Part shown: piece after piece, positions 37,445 to 46,800 of the stretch | Position numbering within the stretch: the first letter of the stretch is position 1 | How the letters are laid out: the number at the start of each line of letters is the position of its first letter | Position numbers and translations under genes: made by a program | Notes under the pieces: generated by a model | What the model was told of the DNA's origin: nothing | Database searches by the model: none | Seen by the model: the letters and a program-made list of their open reading frames with translations, nothing else | NCBI GenBank assembly: GCA_022446965.1 | Contig: JAKVBV010000016.1 | Span: 1-53,149, forward strand | Source: Phycisphaerales bacterium | GTDB taxonomy: Bacteria > Planctomycetota > Phycisphaerae > Phycisphaerales > SM1A02 | Direction: 5' to 3' | Length of the DNA: 53,149 nt

Positions 37445-38893
37445 ATGCTGACCGCGATATTGACCGCCTGCGCAGTGCTCTCTCCAGGTGATCCACCCAA
37501 CATCATCTTCGTGTTGGCGGATGATCTCGGGTACGGCGAGATGGGGTGCTTCGGCCAAGAGCACATTCCGACACCCTCCATGGACGGCATCGCCGCCGAC
37601 GGTGCCATGCTGACTGAGCACTGGGCCGGCAGCCCTGTGTGTGCACCATCACGCTGCGTGCTGCTCACTGGCCAGCACCCTGGCCATGCGCCAGTACGCG
37701 GCAATTGGGAGAACGCAGGGTGGGGCAACGATCAGCCTGAAGGGCAATACCCATTGCCTGAGGCGTCCATCACCATGGGGGAGGTGCTGAAGGATGTTGG
37801 CTATGCCACGTGCTTCGTTGGCAAGTGGGGCAATGGTGGCCCAGGATCACATGGCCATCCAAATCGGCAGGGCTTCGATCACTTCTACGGGTATCTCTGC
37901 CAACGTGTCGCACACAACTACTATCCGACACACTTGTGGCGCAATGACGAGCGTGACATGCTTGAGGGCAATGAGGAGTGGTTCGCGGCGCATCAGAAGA
38001 TCGAAGCGCCGCTGAGTTCGGATGCCGAGTACTGGGATCGATACACCGCTGGAACGTGGGCGTGCGATGCCATGATCGACGAGGCCGACGCATGGATGCG
38101 CCAGCAGATCAAACGCGACACACCGTTCTTGTTGGTGTACGCATCACCGGTGCCGCATCTGGCCCTGCAGATTCCACCCGATCAACTTGAGCCCTTTGCG
38201 CATTTTGAAGAGACGCCCTATCTGGGCAACAAGAGTTACCTGCCTCATCCGCGACCACGCGCCGCATACGCAGCGATGATCAACGCCTTCGATGCCGAGA
38301 TCGGTCGTTTGATGCAGACGCTTGAAGAAACGAGCCAGACTGAAAACACAATCATCGTGGTGACCTCGGACAACGGCCCGTCCTGGGTGGGCGGTGTTGA
38401 CATGGCGTTCTTCAACTCACAAGGTGGCCTGCGAGGCCGCAAGGGCCAGATCTGGGAAGGTGGCCTGCGCGTGCCCACCGTGATCCGTTGGCCTGGCGTG
38501 GTGGTTCCCGGATCGAGTGTGTCGGTGGCCAGCGGGTTCGAAGACTGGTTGCCGACCTTTGCCGCCGCCGCGGGCGCACACACGCCGGCGGAAGTGGACG
38601 GCATGGACCTTCGTCAGGTGCTCACAACCAACACTGGTCCGGAGCGTGTGCTGTACCGCGAGTTTCCCAGCACAGGATCGCAGGCAGTACGCATGGGGCC
38701 ATGGAAGGCAGTGCGAAACAGGTTGAAGCGAGGTGATCTCACGATCGAGCTGTACAACGTTGAGGTGGATCCGGCTGAATCCAACAACGTGGCTGACGAT
38801 CACCCAGATGTCGTGGCACAGTGTGCCCGCATCATGCAGGACGAGCACGAGCCGTCTCCGGTGTTCCCATTGCCGGGCATTGATACCGACTGA
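37445..38893 (+). CDS. Sulfatase (Cys-type, alkaline phosphatase superfamily)
   Basis: 482 residues from the ATG at 37445; the longer open frame upstream is antisense to the glutamate-synthase-like gene. A short hydrophobic N-terminus suggests export. The enzyme hydrolyses sulfate esters. The metal site starts at NIIFVLADDLGYGEMGCFG and the nucleophile motif is CAPSR with Cys66, to be converted to formylglycine. GYATCFVGKWGNG and VTSDNGPSW match the other conserved blocks. Substrate cannot be read, but N-acetylglucosamine- or arylsulfatase-like enzymes of marine planctomycetes act on algal polysaccharides. TAGGCT ends 7 nt before the ATG. It is convergent with a second sulfatase. No formylglycine-generating enzyme gene is in view. 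Confidence 0.92.
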   Translation: MLTAILTACAVLSPGDPPNIIFVLADDLGYGEMGCFGQEHIPTPSMDGIAADGAMLTEHWAGSPVCAPSRCVLLTGQHPGHAPVRGNWENAGWGNDQPEGQYPLPEASITMGEVLKDVGYATCFVGKWGNGGPGSHGHPNRQGFDHFYGYLCQRVAHNYYPTHLWRNDERDMLEGNEEWFAAHQKIEAPLSSDAEYWDRYTAGTWACDAMIDEADAWMRQQIKRDTPFLLVYASPVPHLALQIPPDQLEPFAHFEETPYLGNKSYLPHPRPRAAYAAMINAFDAEIGRLMQTLEETSQTENTIIVVTSDNGPSWVGGVDMAFFNSQGGLRGRKGQIWEGGLRVPTVIRWPGVVVPGSSVSVASGFEDWLPTFAAAAGAHTPAEVDGMDLRQVLTTNTGPERVLYREFPSTGSQAVRMGPWKAVRNRLKRGDLTIELYNVEVDPAESNNVADDHPDVVAQCARIMQDEHEPSPVFPLPGIDTD

Positions 38894-38900
38894 AGCTGGT

Positions 38901-40211
38901 TCAGAGTGGCGCGGGCATACGCGCACCGGTGTCTTCGCGCCAGCTGCGCAGCAAGGTGCGCATTGCGTCGCGGACGACAGGTTGCGTGTCGGCCAGATTC
39001 TCAGTCTCGCCCGGGTCGTGATGCAGGTCGTACAGTTCGCACTGGTTCGTCTCGTGAAACTCCAGCAACTTGAAGTCGCCGATGCGAATGGCTGAGACCG
39101 GCGTGCTGCGCCACGGGCCATCCACGGCTCCGGCAGCAGGCAGGTATGCGGGGAAGTGCCAGTATTGCGGTCCGCGGTGCACGTCCACATCGCCTTTGAG
39201 CAGTGGCCACAAGGATCGCCCGTCGTGTGCGGGGTCGGCTGGGGCGCCCGCGGCAGCGAGCATTGTGGGCGCCAATTCGTGCAGTGACACCGGCGTGTTG
39301 ATCACGCGGCCTTCATCGACACCCGGTCCGGAGATGATGAGTGGCGTGCGGAGGCCACCTTCGTACAGCTGGCCCTTGCATCCCTTGAGCACGCCGTTGT
39401 TGGCCAGTCGGCCCACGCCGCCGTGGTCGGACATCACCATGACCAGCGCGTCGTCTGAGACATGTTCGAGCACACGCCCAAGGGCTGCATCGGTTCGTCG
39501 CACCATGCAGTCGTACACCGCCTGCCTTCGGGTCCAGTCCGGGTTCGCTTCCAGAACCTGATCGACCTCATCACGGTTCGCCTGCAATGGCGTGTGCACG
39601 GCGAAGAAGGGCAGGTACAGAAACAGCGGTCGTTCATCATCCTTCTGCAGCAACGCGATTGCTTCGTCGGCGAGTCGATCCGTGAGGTGTTCACCATCCG
39701 GGCCGTCGGGCAACTTGGGATTGCTGTACGGCGCCGTGTACGACTTGGGATGTCCCTTGGCGGTGCCTGCAATGTTGCTGTCAAAGCCATGGTCCAGCGG
39801 GTCGTTGCCCAGATGCCACTTGCCCACATGGGCGGTGCGCCAGCCGGCATCCTGCAGGTGTTCAGCGATGGTGCGCGTTGTCTTGGGTAGCGAGGTGCGA
39901 TTCCGTGGTGGGTTGAGTGTGCGCAGTTGGGCTTTGCCTTGCTTGGCCGGCCCCACGGTGAAGATGCCGTGCCGGGGCGTCCACTGACCGGTCATCAAAC
40001 ACGCCCGGGATGGGGCGCAATTGGGCCCGTTCGCCGTGGCGTGCGTGAACAGGGCACCACTTGTCGCGAGCATGTCGAGTGTAGGTGTCTGGTGCCGGCC
40101 GTCGGGCATGCACGACGGATCTGCCCAGCCCATGTCGTCAATGACAACAATCACCATGTCGGCCGGAGCCGACATGGTGCTTGCAATGGATAATAGTGCC
40201 GAGATCAGCAT
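38901..40211 (-). CDS. Sulfatase (Cys-type, alkaline phosphatase superfamily)
   Basis: 436 residues with a signal peptide (MLISALLSIASTMSAPA). Motifs are MVIVVIDDMGWADPSC at the N-terminus, CAPSR with Cys65 as the formylglycine site, AGWRTAHVGKWHLG, and VMVMSDHGGVG, followed by KGCKGQLYEGGLRTPLIISG. It is clearly distinct in sequence from the convergent sulfatase at 37445-38893, so the two are not recent duplicates. Its ATG overlaps the stop of the thioredoxin-domain gene by one base (TGATG), which makes translational coupling likely. Exported, probably acting on sulfated glycans. Confidence 0.93.
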   Translation of the reverse strand: MLISALLSIASTMSAPADMVIVVIDDMGWADPSCMPDGRHQTPTLDMLATSGALFTHATANGPNCAPSRACLMTGQWTPRHGIFTVGPAKQGKAQLRTLNPPRNRTSLPKTTRTIAEHLQDAGWRTAHVGKWHLGNDPLDHGFDSNIAGTAKGHPKSYTAPYSNPKLPDGPDGEHLTDRLADEAIALLQKDDERPLFLYLPFFAVHTPLQANRDEVDQVLEANPDWTRRQAVYDCMVRRTDAALGRVLEHVSDDALVMVMSDHGGVGRLANNGVLKGCKGQLYEGGLRTPLIISGPGVDEGRVINTPVSLHELAPTMLAAAGAPADPAHDGRSLWPLLKGDVDVHRGPQYWHFPAYLPAAGAVDGPWRSTPVSAIRIGDFKLLEFHETNQCELYDLHHDPGETENLADTQPVVRDAMRTLLRSWREDTGARMPAPL

Positions 40212-41425
40212 CAGGCGGCGTCGGCCACCTTGCCGGGGCGGGCCTTGTCAATGGCCTCATTGATTACCTTCTCAGTGTGTTCACGTCCCATGAAGCCCAC
40301 TTCGATCAACTGGATTGTGCCGTCAGGTCCGATGACGACCGTGTGAGGAATGCCGCCGACGTTGTACTTCGAACCGACGTCGGAATCACCCATGAGCAGC
40401 ACGTTGATGTCCCACCTGTTGCTATCAAGGAATGACGTGATCGTTTCCTTGGGTTCATTGACATCGATCACCCACAGCTCGACATCGTCGCTTGCGCGGG
40501 CCTTGGCAATGTCGATCAGCACCGGCATGCCAGCCTTGCACGGGCCGCACCAGGTGGCGAAGAAGTCGAGGATGACGGTCTTGCCACGAAGGCTGGCCAG
40601 CGTCACGGTGTTGCCGTCGAGGTCTTCAAGAGAGAAGTCGGGGGCGGGTTTACCCTGCATTTCCTTGATGGCCTCGTCGCCCGGAGCATCTGGCGCCTCT
40701 GCCATGAGATGCTGGAACAGATCGTCCACCTTCTCGGCGCCGTCGGGCGCCTTGAACGCGAAGTTGCCTTCGCCAGCCTTGAGCGGCTTCCAATCACTCA
40801 ACTGCATTTCCAATGTCATTGGTTGGCCACCAGCAAGCTCGGCGGGCACCTTGAAGTACACGGTATGAAGCCAGGGGGTCTTGCTCTGGGCAAAGACCAT
40901 CTCGATGGAGATCTCCGTCGGGATCAGGCCGCCAGCTTTGGGCGTGAGCACCAACACGTCGTACGTCTTGCCGTTGATGGTCTTGGTGCCACCTGAGGCC
41001 ACTTTGCCCATGTCCTTGAACAGGTTCTTTGCCGGGTCGGCGGAGAGCAGCGGGAAGAAGAACTCTGGAAGGCCGCTCATCGATGCGAGCTTCTCAACTT
41101 CCATGAGGGTCTTGGGCGCGGCTTGTTCAGAGTAGATGTTCTCTGCTGCGATGCACGACCATGCAGTCTTGCCGTTGCTGACGATCTGCAGGTCGCCCAT
41201 GCCAGGGCCCATTTGCTGCTGCATCGTGAACTGGTTGGGCTTGACGGCCGTGTACTTGGTCGTCATGCCGGGCATGCCGGGCATCGGCGCTTTGAGCTGC
41301 ATCGAGGCGGAGGCACCTGGAATGCCCTTGTAGTAGGTGACGACGCGGTCGATGGTCGCCTTGGCATCCGGGGCGATGTCAGGGCCTGCCATCGCGACGG
41401 CAAGAACGAGTGATGCGGTGAGCAT
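40211..41425 (-). CDS. Exported LolA-like domain fused to a TlpA-type thioredoxin
   Basis: 404 residues from the ATG at 41425, with GGAG 8 nt upstream. A signal peptide (LTASLVLAVAMAGP) is followed by about 230 residues resembling the LolA/DUF2092 outer-membrane-carrier fold (TIDRVVTYYKGIPGASASMQ, NGKTYDVLVLTPK). The C-terminal 150 residues are a TlpA/ResA-like thioredoxin: GKPAPDFSLEDLDGNTVTLA, then VILDFFATWCGPCKAGMP with the CGPC site near 292-297, and GGIPHTVVIGPDGT with the cis-proline. It should act as an extracytoplasmic thiol-disulfide protein. The neighbour at 41502-42278 resembles its N-terminal half, so the fusion probably arose from a tandem pair. Confidence 0.87.
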   Translation of the reverse strand: MLTASLVLAVAMAGPDIAPDAKATIDRVVTYYKGIPGASASMQLKAPMPGMPGMTTKYTAVKPNQFTMQQQMGPGMGDLQIVSNGKTAWSCIAAENIYSEQAAPKTLMEVEKLASMSGLPEFFFPLLSADPAKNLFKDMGKVASGGTKTINGKTYDVLVLTPKAGGLIPTEISIEMVFAQSKTPWLHTVYFKVPAELAGGQPMTLEMQLSDWKPLKAGEGNFAFKAPDGAEKVDDLFQHLMAEAPDAPGDEAIKEMQGKPAPDFSLEDLDGNTVTLASLRGKTVILDFFATWCGPCKAGMPVLIDIAKARASDDVELWVIDVNEPKETITSFLDSNRWDINVLLMGDSDVGSKYNVGGIPHTVVIGPDGTIQLIEVGFMGREHTEKVINEAIDKARPGKVADAA

Positions 41426-41501
41426 GGAAGGGTCTCCGAAGTGCCACGATTGCGGCGGGGTGTGTTGAGGCTGTGCGTGGCCGCACGTCCAGGGGTGATG
41501 G

Positions 41502-42278
41502 TCACCCTTCGCTGGGCGGCGTGGGTTGCATACGGGGGAGTTCGGGGTCGAGTTCAAAGGCCTCTGGTGAAAGGTCGCACGGCGCCCAGCCTTCGAAGAC
41601 AACTCGGGTGAAGATTTCGCCATCGGGCGGCACGATGTCAGCCTGTCGTATCCATGCGGGGCCAGCAGCAGGCACGACCACGCCGATCATGGTTCCCGCA
41701 CGAACAGTGCCGATCATCTTGGCGACCTTGAAGATCAGCACTTGATTGTCACCCATCTGGCGAACTGACACACTGGACATGTCGCGGGTGAGCACGTCCA
41801 TTGGTTTCTTGCACATGAGTGCGGCGACGAGCCCACCCGAACCAGCAATCGACTCACCGCCCAGTTCGCGTGCTTCGCGTATCGCCTTGAAGAGCGACGC
41901 AGGTGCAGGAGGCGCGTTGTAGTAGGCACCCTCTTGACGATTCACACGCCACCGAGTGCGTCCGTCGCTGGTGGTCAGGATGTAGCCGTCGGCCGTGATT
42001 CGAAAGCAGCTGGGCTTCACGATCTCAATGCCGCGCACCTGCTCATGAATGATGCGCGTTGGTGCCGTGATCTGATGTCGTGCGGTGCACTTGATGCCCT
42101 TGAATGGGGCGTAGTGCTTGATGACGCGATCGAGTACAGCACGCGCTTCAGGCGACACGTCGGGCGTGAACGTGGGCGATGGAGTGGTGTCGGGCGCCTT
42201 GTGCGGGGCGTCCTGAGCCTGTGCAGTGCCACACAGGGTTACAGCCAAGACAAGTACGACACGGGAAATGCGGTTCAC
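41502..42278 (-). CDS. Exported LolA/DUF2092-like protein
   Basis: 258 residues from the GTG at 42278, chosen because AGGAG lies 6 nt upstream and the product then starts with a neat signal peptide (NRISRVVLVLAVTLCGTAQA); an ATG at 42296 is the alternative. The mature part resembles the first half of the thioredoxin-fusion protein downstream: SPEARAVLDRVIKHYAPFKG here versus DAKATIDRVVTYYKGIPG there, followed by similar beta-strand spacing. It lacks the thioredoxin domain. The two genes are 76 bp apart on the same strand and probably cotranscribed with the sulfatase. Role unknown; a lipid- or lipoprotein-carrier fold is suggested, not shown. Confidence 0.75.
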   Translation of the reverse strand: MNRISRVVLVLAVTLCGTAQAQDAPHKAPDTTPSPTFTPDVSPEARAVLDRVIKHYAPFKGIKCTARHQITAPTRIIHEQVRGIEIVKPSCFRITADGYILTTSDGRTRWRVNRQEGAYYNAPPAPASLFKAIREARELGGESIAGSGGLVAALMCKKPMDVLTRDMSSVSVRQMGDNQVLIFKVAKMIGTVRAGTMIGVVVPAAGPAWIRQADIVPPDGEIFTRVVFEGWAPCDLSPEAFELDPELPRMQPTPPSEG

Positions 42279-42435
42279 GACACGCTCCTGTTTCATGCAA
42301 CACACTCGATCGATGGGCGTAGCAGTGGTTCGTCAATCCTAGCGAGGCCGCAAACGGCCCGCCGTGGTCCAACGCATCATGGTCCTGAGATGTTGCACTC
42401 TCAGGCTGTAATGAATGTTCTTCAGCAGCCGTTGC

Positions 42436-42441
42436 CTACAC
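42436..42441 (+). promoter_or_regulatory. Candidate -10 (TACACT) for tRNA-Leu
   Basis: TACACT ends 6 nt before the first base of tRNA-Leu, a natural -10 to +1 spacing. The same hexamer precedes resB and the cyclophilin gene. Confidence 0.45.
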
Positions 42442-42447
42442 TGCACG

Positions 42448-42533
42448 GGGCTTGTGGCGGAATTGGCAGACGCAGCGGCCTTAAAAGCCGCGGCCCCTGA
42501 CGGGGCGTGTGGGTTCGAGTCCCACCAGGCCCA
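42448..42533 (+). tRNA. tRNA-Leu (anticodon UAA)
   Basis: An 86-nt class II tRNA. Acceptor GGGCTTG pairs with CAGGCCC. The anticodon arm is GCGGC-CTTAAAA-GCCGC with anticodon TAA. A long variable arm (GGCCCCTGACGGGGCG region) is followed by T arm GTGGG-TTCGAGT-CCCAC. Discriminator A; CCA not encoded. The AhpD-like gene starts 21 nt after its 3' end. Confidence 0.95.
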
Positions 42534-42553
42534 TTGCCAATTGGGAGAGTCAC

Positions 42554-43102
42554 ATGCGAATTGCACCGTCTCAAACGCAGGTCGCTGCCGCGTTTGGTCG
42601 GATCGAAGCATCGGATGCAGTGGCCGAGAGTGCATCTCTTGTTCGTGAAGGCAGTCAGCCGCTTGAGATGCTTCAAGCCATGGCCGCGGCCCCCGATGTG
42701 CTCGCGGGCTTCGCCGCCATGAGCGAAGGCGTGTATCCCGGCGGCTCGCTGAGCCGAGATGTGCAGGAAGCGGTCATCCTGGCGGCTTCGGTGCGCAACG
42801 CATGCCAGTTTTGCCACCAGTCACATATCGACATCGCCAAGGCAGTAGGCGTGGCATCTGATCCGCAAGCGTGGATCGATTCACCAGCGACGATGTCTCA
42901 GCACCAACAGATCGCGGTGCGATACACCGACCAGATGCTCGACGACGCCAATGCGGTGTCTGATGCACTATTTGCTCAGGTGCACGAGGCGTTTGGAGAC
43001 GCAGGCTCCGTGGAGCTGACGATGTTGGTTGGGTACATCAACATGCTGAACATGTTCAACAACGCCTTGCAGAATCGGTACCACGGCGAACTGGGCGGTT
43101 GA
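42554..43102 (+). CDS. AhpD/carboxymuconolactone decarboxylase-family protein
   Basis: 182 residues from the ATG at 42554, with GGGAGAG 4 nt upstream. The redox motif CQFCHQSH (C84, C87, H91) matches the CxxCxxxH site of AhpD-like alkyl hydroperoxidases, and the preceding helix VQEAVILAASVRNA is typical of the carboxymuconolactone decarboxylase fold. These proteins form oligomers and reduce peroxides or pass electrons to peroxiredoxins; some have other roles. No signal peptide, so probably cytoplasmic. It lies 21 nt after tRNA-Leu and may be cotranscribed with it. Downstream is a 78-bp convergent gap with no clear terminator. Confidence 0.9.
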   Translation: MRIAPSQTQVAAAFGRIEASDAVAESASLVREGSQPLEMLQAMAAAPDVLAGFAAMSEGVYPGGSLSRDVQEAVILAASVRNACQFCHQSHIDIAKAVGVASDPQAWIDSPATMSQHQQIAVRYTDQMLDDANAVSDALFAQVHEAFGDAGSVELTMLVGYINMLNMFNNALQNRYHGELGG

Positions 43103-43180
43103 TGTTCACCCTTCGTCGGTTGGCAGCATCCCCCGCAGGCTTTCGCCGCCGTGGTACAGCATTGGTTCGGGGACGCACTC

Positions 43181-43600
43181 TCATGCAACAGCACACTGTG
43201 CGTCGAGTAATCGCCAGTGGACACCTTCTTCGCCATCGTGCAGTTCACGGACGAGGTGACGAGTCAGTGCGGCAGATCCAGTACCGCCGGGCACCGCATC
43301 GGCCGACTTGGATGACCACAAGGCGAGTTCATGCACTCTGACGTCGCCTGAGGGCGCCACACGTTGGCTTTGCACTCGCCACACACATGGCCAGCGTTGT
43401 TCCAGCACGGTCTCCACCACTAGGGGCACGATGGCGGTGCCCAGACGGCAAGATGTTCGTGTGCGCAGCACCACTCCGGCGCTGGCACGGACACGGCGAA
43501 CAAGATCGTCAGGCAGGCTGCTGGCGTGCTGGACGAACTGATTCTGGTAATGGTCGAGCAGGTCCCCTACTCGCGGCTGCTCCAAGTCGATCATGGACAT
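43181..43600 (-). CDS. Small hypothetical protein
   Basis: 139 residues from the ATG at 43600, with AGGAG 6 nt upstream. The longer open frame above it runs through the divergent promoter region and is not supported. No signal peptide or membrane segment. The N-terminal part is helical (DLEQPRVGDLLDHYQNQFVQ), followed by beta-strand-like text (GVVLRTRTSCRLGTAIVPLV). I do not recognise a family. It diverges from the FHA-protease gene with 226 bp between starts. Confidence 0.6.
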   Translation of the reverse strand: MSMIDLEQPRVGDLLDHYQNQFVQHASSLPDDLVRRVRASAGVVLRTRTSCRLGTAIVPLVVETVLEQRWPCVWRVQSQRVAPSGDVRVHELALWSSKSADAVPGGTGSAALTRHLVRELHDGEEGVHWRLLDAQCAVA

Positions 43601-43714
43601 GGGGGTCTCCTGCGCGGCCGGTCGTGGCCAACGCGTATCGACTGGATCCTTCGATTTGAGTGCCCACGAAGCAAGCAGATTCCCAAACTGACGCGAAACC
43701 GCCCCTTGCACGAG

Positions 43715-43772
43715 TAGAATCGACGGCCATGTGATCCTCTCTGTCGAGGGTCGCCACAGGGCCTTCGGCCCT
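43715..43772 (+). promoter_or_regulatory. Candidate -10 (TAGAAT) and 5' UTR hairpin of the FHA-protease gene
   Basis: GAGTAGAATCGACGG holds a TAGAAT at 43715-43720. If used, the leader is about 100 nt and contains a hairpin AGGGCC-TTC-GGCCCT at 43758-43772. GGGAG sits upstream of the ATG. The same GNTAGAATCG word occurs at 5067 before resB. Confidence 0.35.
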
Positions 43773-43826
43773 TGGATTGAGGTGTCCGGCACTGTGTGAG
43801 GGCATCTGCATTGGGAGATCGGTTGC

Positions 43827-46800
43827 ATGCCGCTGACGGTCAGACATCTGGACGGCCCGTTCAAAGGTCAAGCCCAGACATTTTCGGATGAGATCGAGCA
43901 CATCGTCATCGGGCGTGATCCGTCCGTGTGTCAGATTCTGCTACCTCCCGATGCCCGCATGGCCGGCCGAGAGCATTGCTCACTGGATCGAGTCCGTGGT
44001 CGATATTTGATCGACATGAACGCTGACCGCCGCGTGACCCTCAATGGGCACACGTTGCTCGAGGCGGGCACGCCGCTTCCAGAATCGTGTGAGCTGCAGA
44101 TTGGTCCTGAAGGGCCGCGTTTGAAATTGTTGGTCACGCGTCACTCGCAGATGGCCAGCACGGCAGATCAACACATCGATCAAGACGAAGTCACGCGACG
44201 AGCGGCTCGTCCAGCCAGTGAAGTGGATGTTGCTGCCGTGGCCGAAACGGCCGGTGGATCACGCCGCATCGGATTGATGGCCGGCATGCTGTCGCTCTTC
44301 GCTGCGGTCGGCGGGTTGATCTTCTTCTTCGTTACCAGCAACGACGTGGCCGAGCTGCAGACCGCTGACGCTGAACAAGAAGAGGCGATTGGTGATCTTG
44401 AGGGCCGTGCGGATGAAATGGAAGAAGATCTGGTGATCCTCGGCGCCGACCTGCCCGAGATCATGCAGATCGCGCAGAATTCCGTGTACTTGGTCGTGAT
44501 CAAAGATCCCAATGGTGGCGAGACGGGGATCGGCACAGCATTCACCGTTGCCGATGGCGACGTGGCGACCAATTCCCACGTGGCCAAGTGGTTCGGACAA
44601 TTGGAAGACGGCGAACGCATGGTGCTTCGCAGCAGCGCCATCAATGGCGCTGAGCCGATCGACATCGATGTTACAGGCGCCACGCACCACCCTGGCTACG
44701 CGGCGTTCGCCGAACTCTGGCGCGACTACCTGCCTGTGCGGCTCAATGCCTCCAAGGGCGTCGATCCTGTGCGCAGCGCCGGCTCAGCCTGCGATCTTGC
44801 TTTGTTGCACGTGGATGACGCATCACAGTTGGGGCCAGCCCTGCCGTTGGCGTCCGATGCGCATCAGGGATTGCTGTTGCCTGGTCACGCCGTTGCGGCC
44901 ATCGGCTATCCGATGGAAGGCATGGCCATGGAAGGCGTGAATGTGCGTCAGCCGGTGCCGCAGTCTCAGATTGGCCGTGTCACATCGTTGACCACGTTCT
45001 TCAACACATCCGAAGATGAATCAGAATCCGGGCCCGGCCAGCGGAACATTCTGTTGCAGCACTCTATTCCTGGCACCGGGGGCGCCAGTGGAAGCCCAAT
45101 CCTCAATGGTGCAGGTGCTGTTGTAGGCGTACTCAGTGCCGTGAACTTCGCCATCATCGACGGCCAGCGCATTCCTACTGGCGTGGGCGTGAACTATGCC
45201 CAACGGGCGACGTTGCTCGAAGAGTTGATGGACGGCACAGCCGACACTCGGCTGCCGGCACGCATTGCGAACTGGGACGAAGCGGTGAAGTTCCTTTATC
45301 ACAGTGGCAAGTTGGTCAAGGGGAATGCGGGCATCGATGCGCTCCGCGCCATCTGGCGTCGACAGGTGCAGGACAAGGTCGGTAGCGATGAAGTGGTGCT
45401 CACCCACACCATCGCGAGGGAGTTCTATCCACTCACGTCACTGGAGGCTGCCCGCGGGCCAGATGGCGGTGTTGCCTATGACATCACGACCGACATCACC
45501 GTCGAGACGGGCAAGTTCTATCTGCTGATGGCCGAAGCAGACGCGTCGATCACACTGAATCTGCAAGACGATGCCGGCCTCGCCATAGATGTTCAACACA
45601 TTCCGTTGGGCAGCTTTGCTCAAGGTCTGACGTTCCAAGGTGCGGGCGATGGCACGATTATCGGCGTGGTGTCCACCACCGAGGCGGAGAATGTGACTTG
45701 GGCGTTGGAAGAGGGTGAAAGCGTGGCCGCGGTGCCTTCAAACTTGCTCCGTCTTGCTCGCTCGCAATGGCGTGACGATCTGCACAGTCGCTGGGGTGCT
45801 GAAGTGCGGGATGCTGGGGGCATGTCTTCTTCGGGGTTCACCGTAACGAGTGATCCCGCAGGCCAGTTCTACGAAGTGGAGGAGATCGATCTGCCCACCT
45901 ATGGCCGCTACATGATCGCAGTGATCGCACCGGATCGGACCAACCTGGATCTCAGGCTGTATCAGATCGACGGCGAGAATCGAACACTGCTCGCCGAGGA
46001 TGTGCAGCAGGATTGGTATCCCTATCTCGTCGTCGACAGCGATTATGCATGCACCCTTGAGGCTGAGATCATCTCAGACGAACAAAACATCGACTACGAC
46101 GTGTACCTCTTCCGTGCACTGGTGGCTGGCGACACTGACGGCGATGACAAGGTCGGTGCGGGTGATCTGGTCAATGTGGCACTGAACTTCGGTACCCAGA
46201 GCCCCGAAGACGAGCCGGCTTCTGCGGACATCGACGAGAGCGGCTCAGTCGGCGTGAACGATCTCCTGAAGGTGCTGGACAACTACAGCCAGGAGTGGCC
46301 CATCGAAGCACGCGAGCAACCCAAGCGGCTCATCTGCATGTTCACTTTGGGTGGGTCATATGGTCAGGGCGTGGCCGATATCCACCCGGTGCTGTTTAAT
46401 CTCGAAGATGGTTGGCAGGCCATGGTGAGCAATCGAGTGGCACCATTGGTGGACCGGCTGGGACAAGGCACCTTTGACTGGTGGGGCCACAATATCTGCG
46501 GATATTGGCGCGGCCACGATTACTACTGGGCCAGCGATGAAATCACTGAGGTCATGACCTTCGACCAACTCGCATTTGCGCGGGCGGAGTATCCGGAGCT
46601 GACAAACTTCGCTCCACTCCACTTGTATGCCCAGAACAATGGCATTGAGTTGTACGGGTACATCGGGCAGCCTCGAAGTTATGAGCGTGAGAATACGCCT
46701 GGCGGTATGCCGTTCGATACACAGTGGTCTCATGGCGACACAGCCCAGTTCGACCACTACTACGGTGAATTCGCCAGTAGCGAGTTCATTGGGATCGGGC

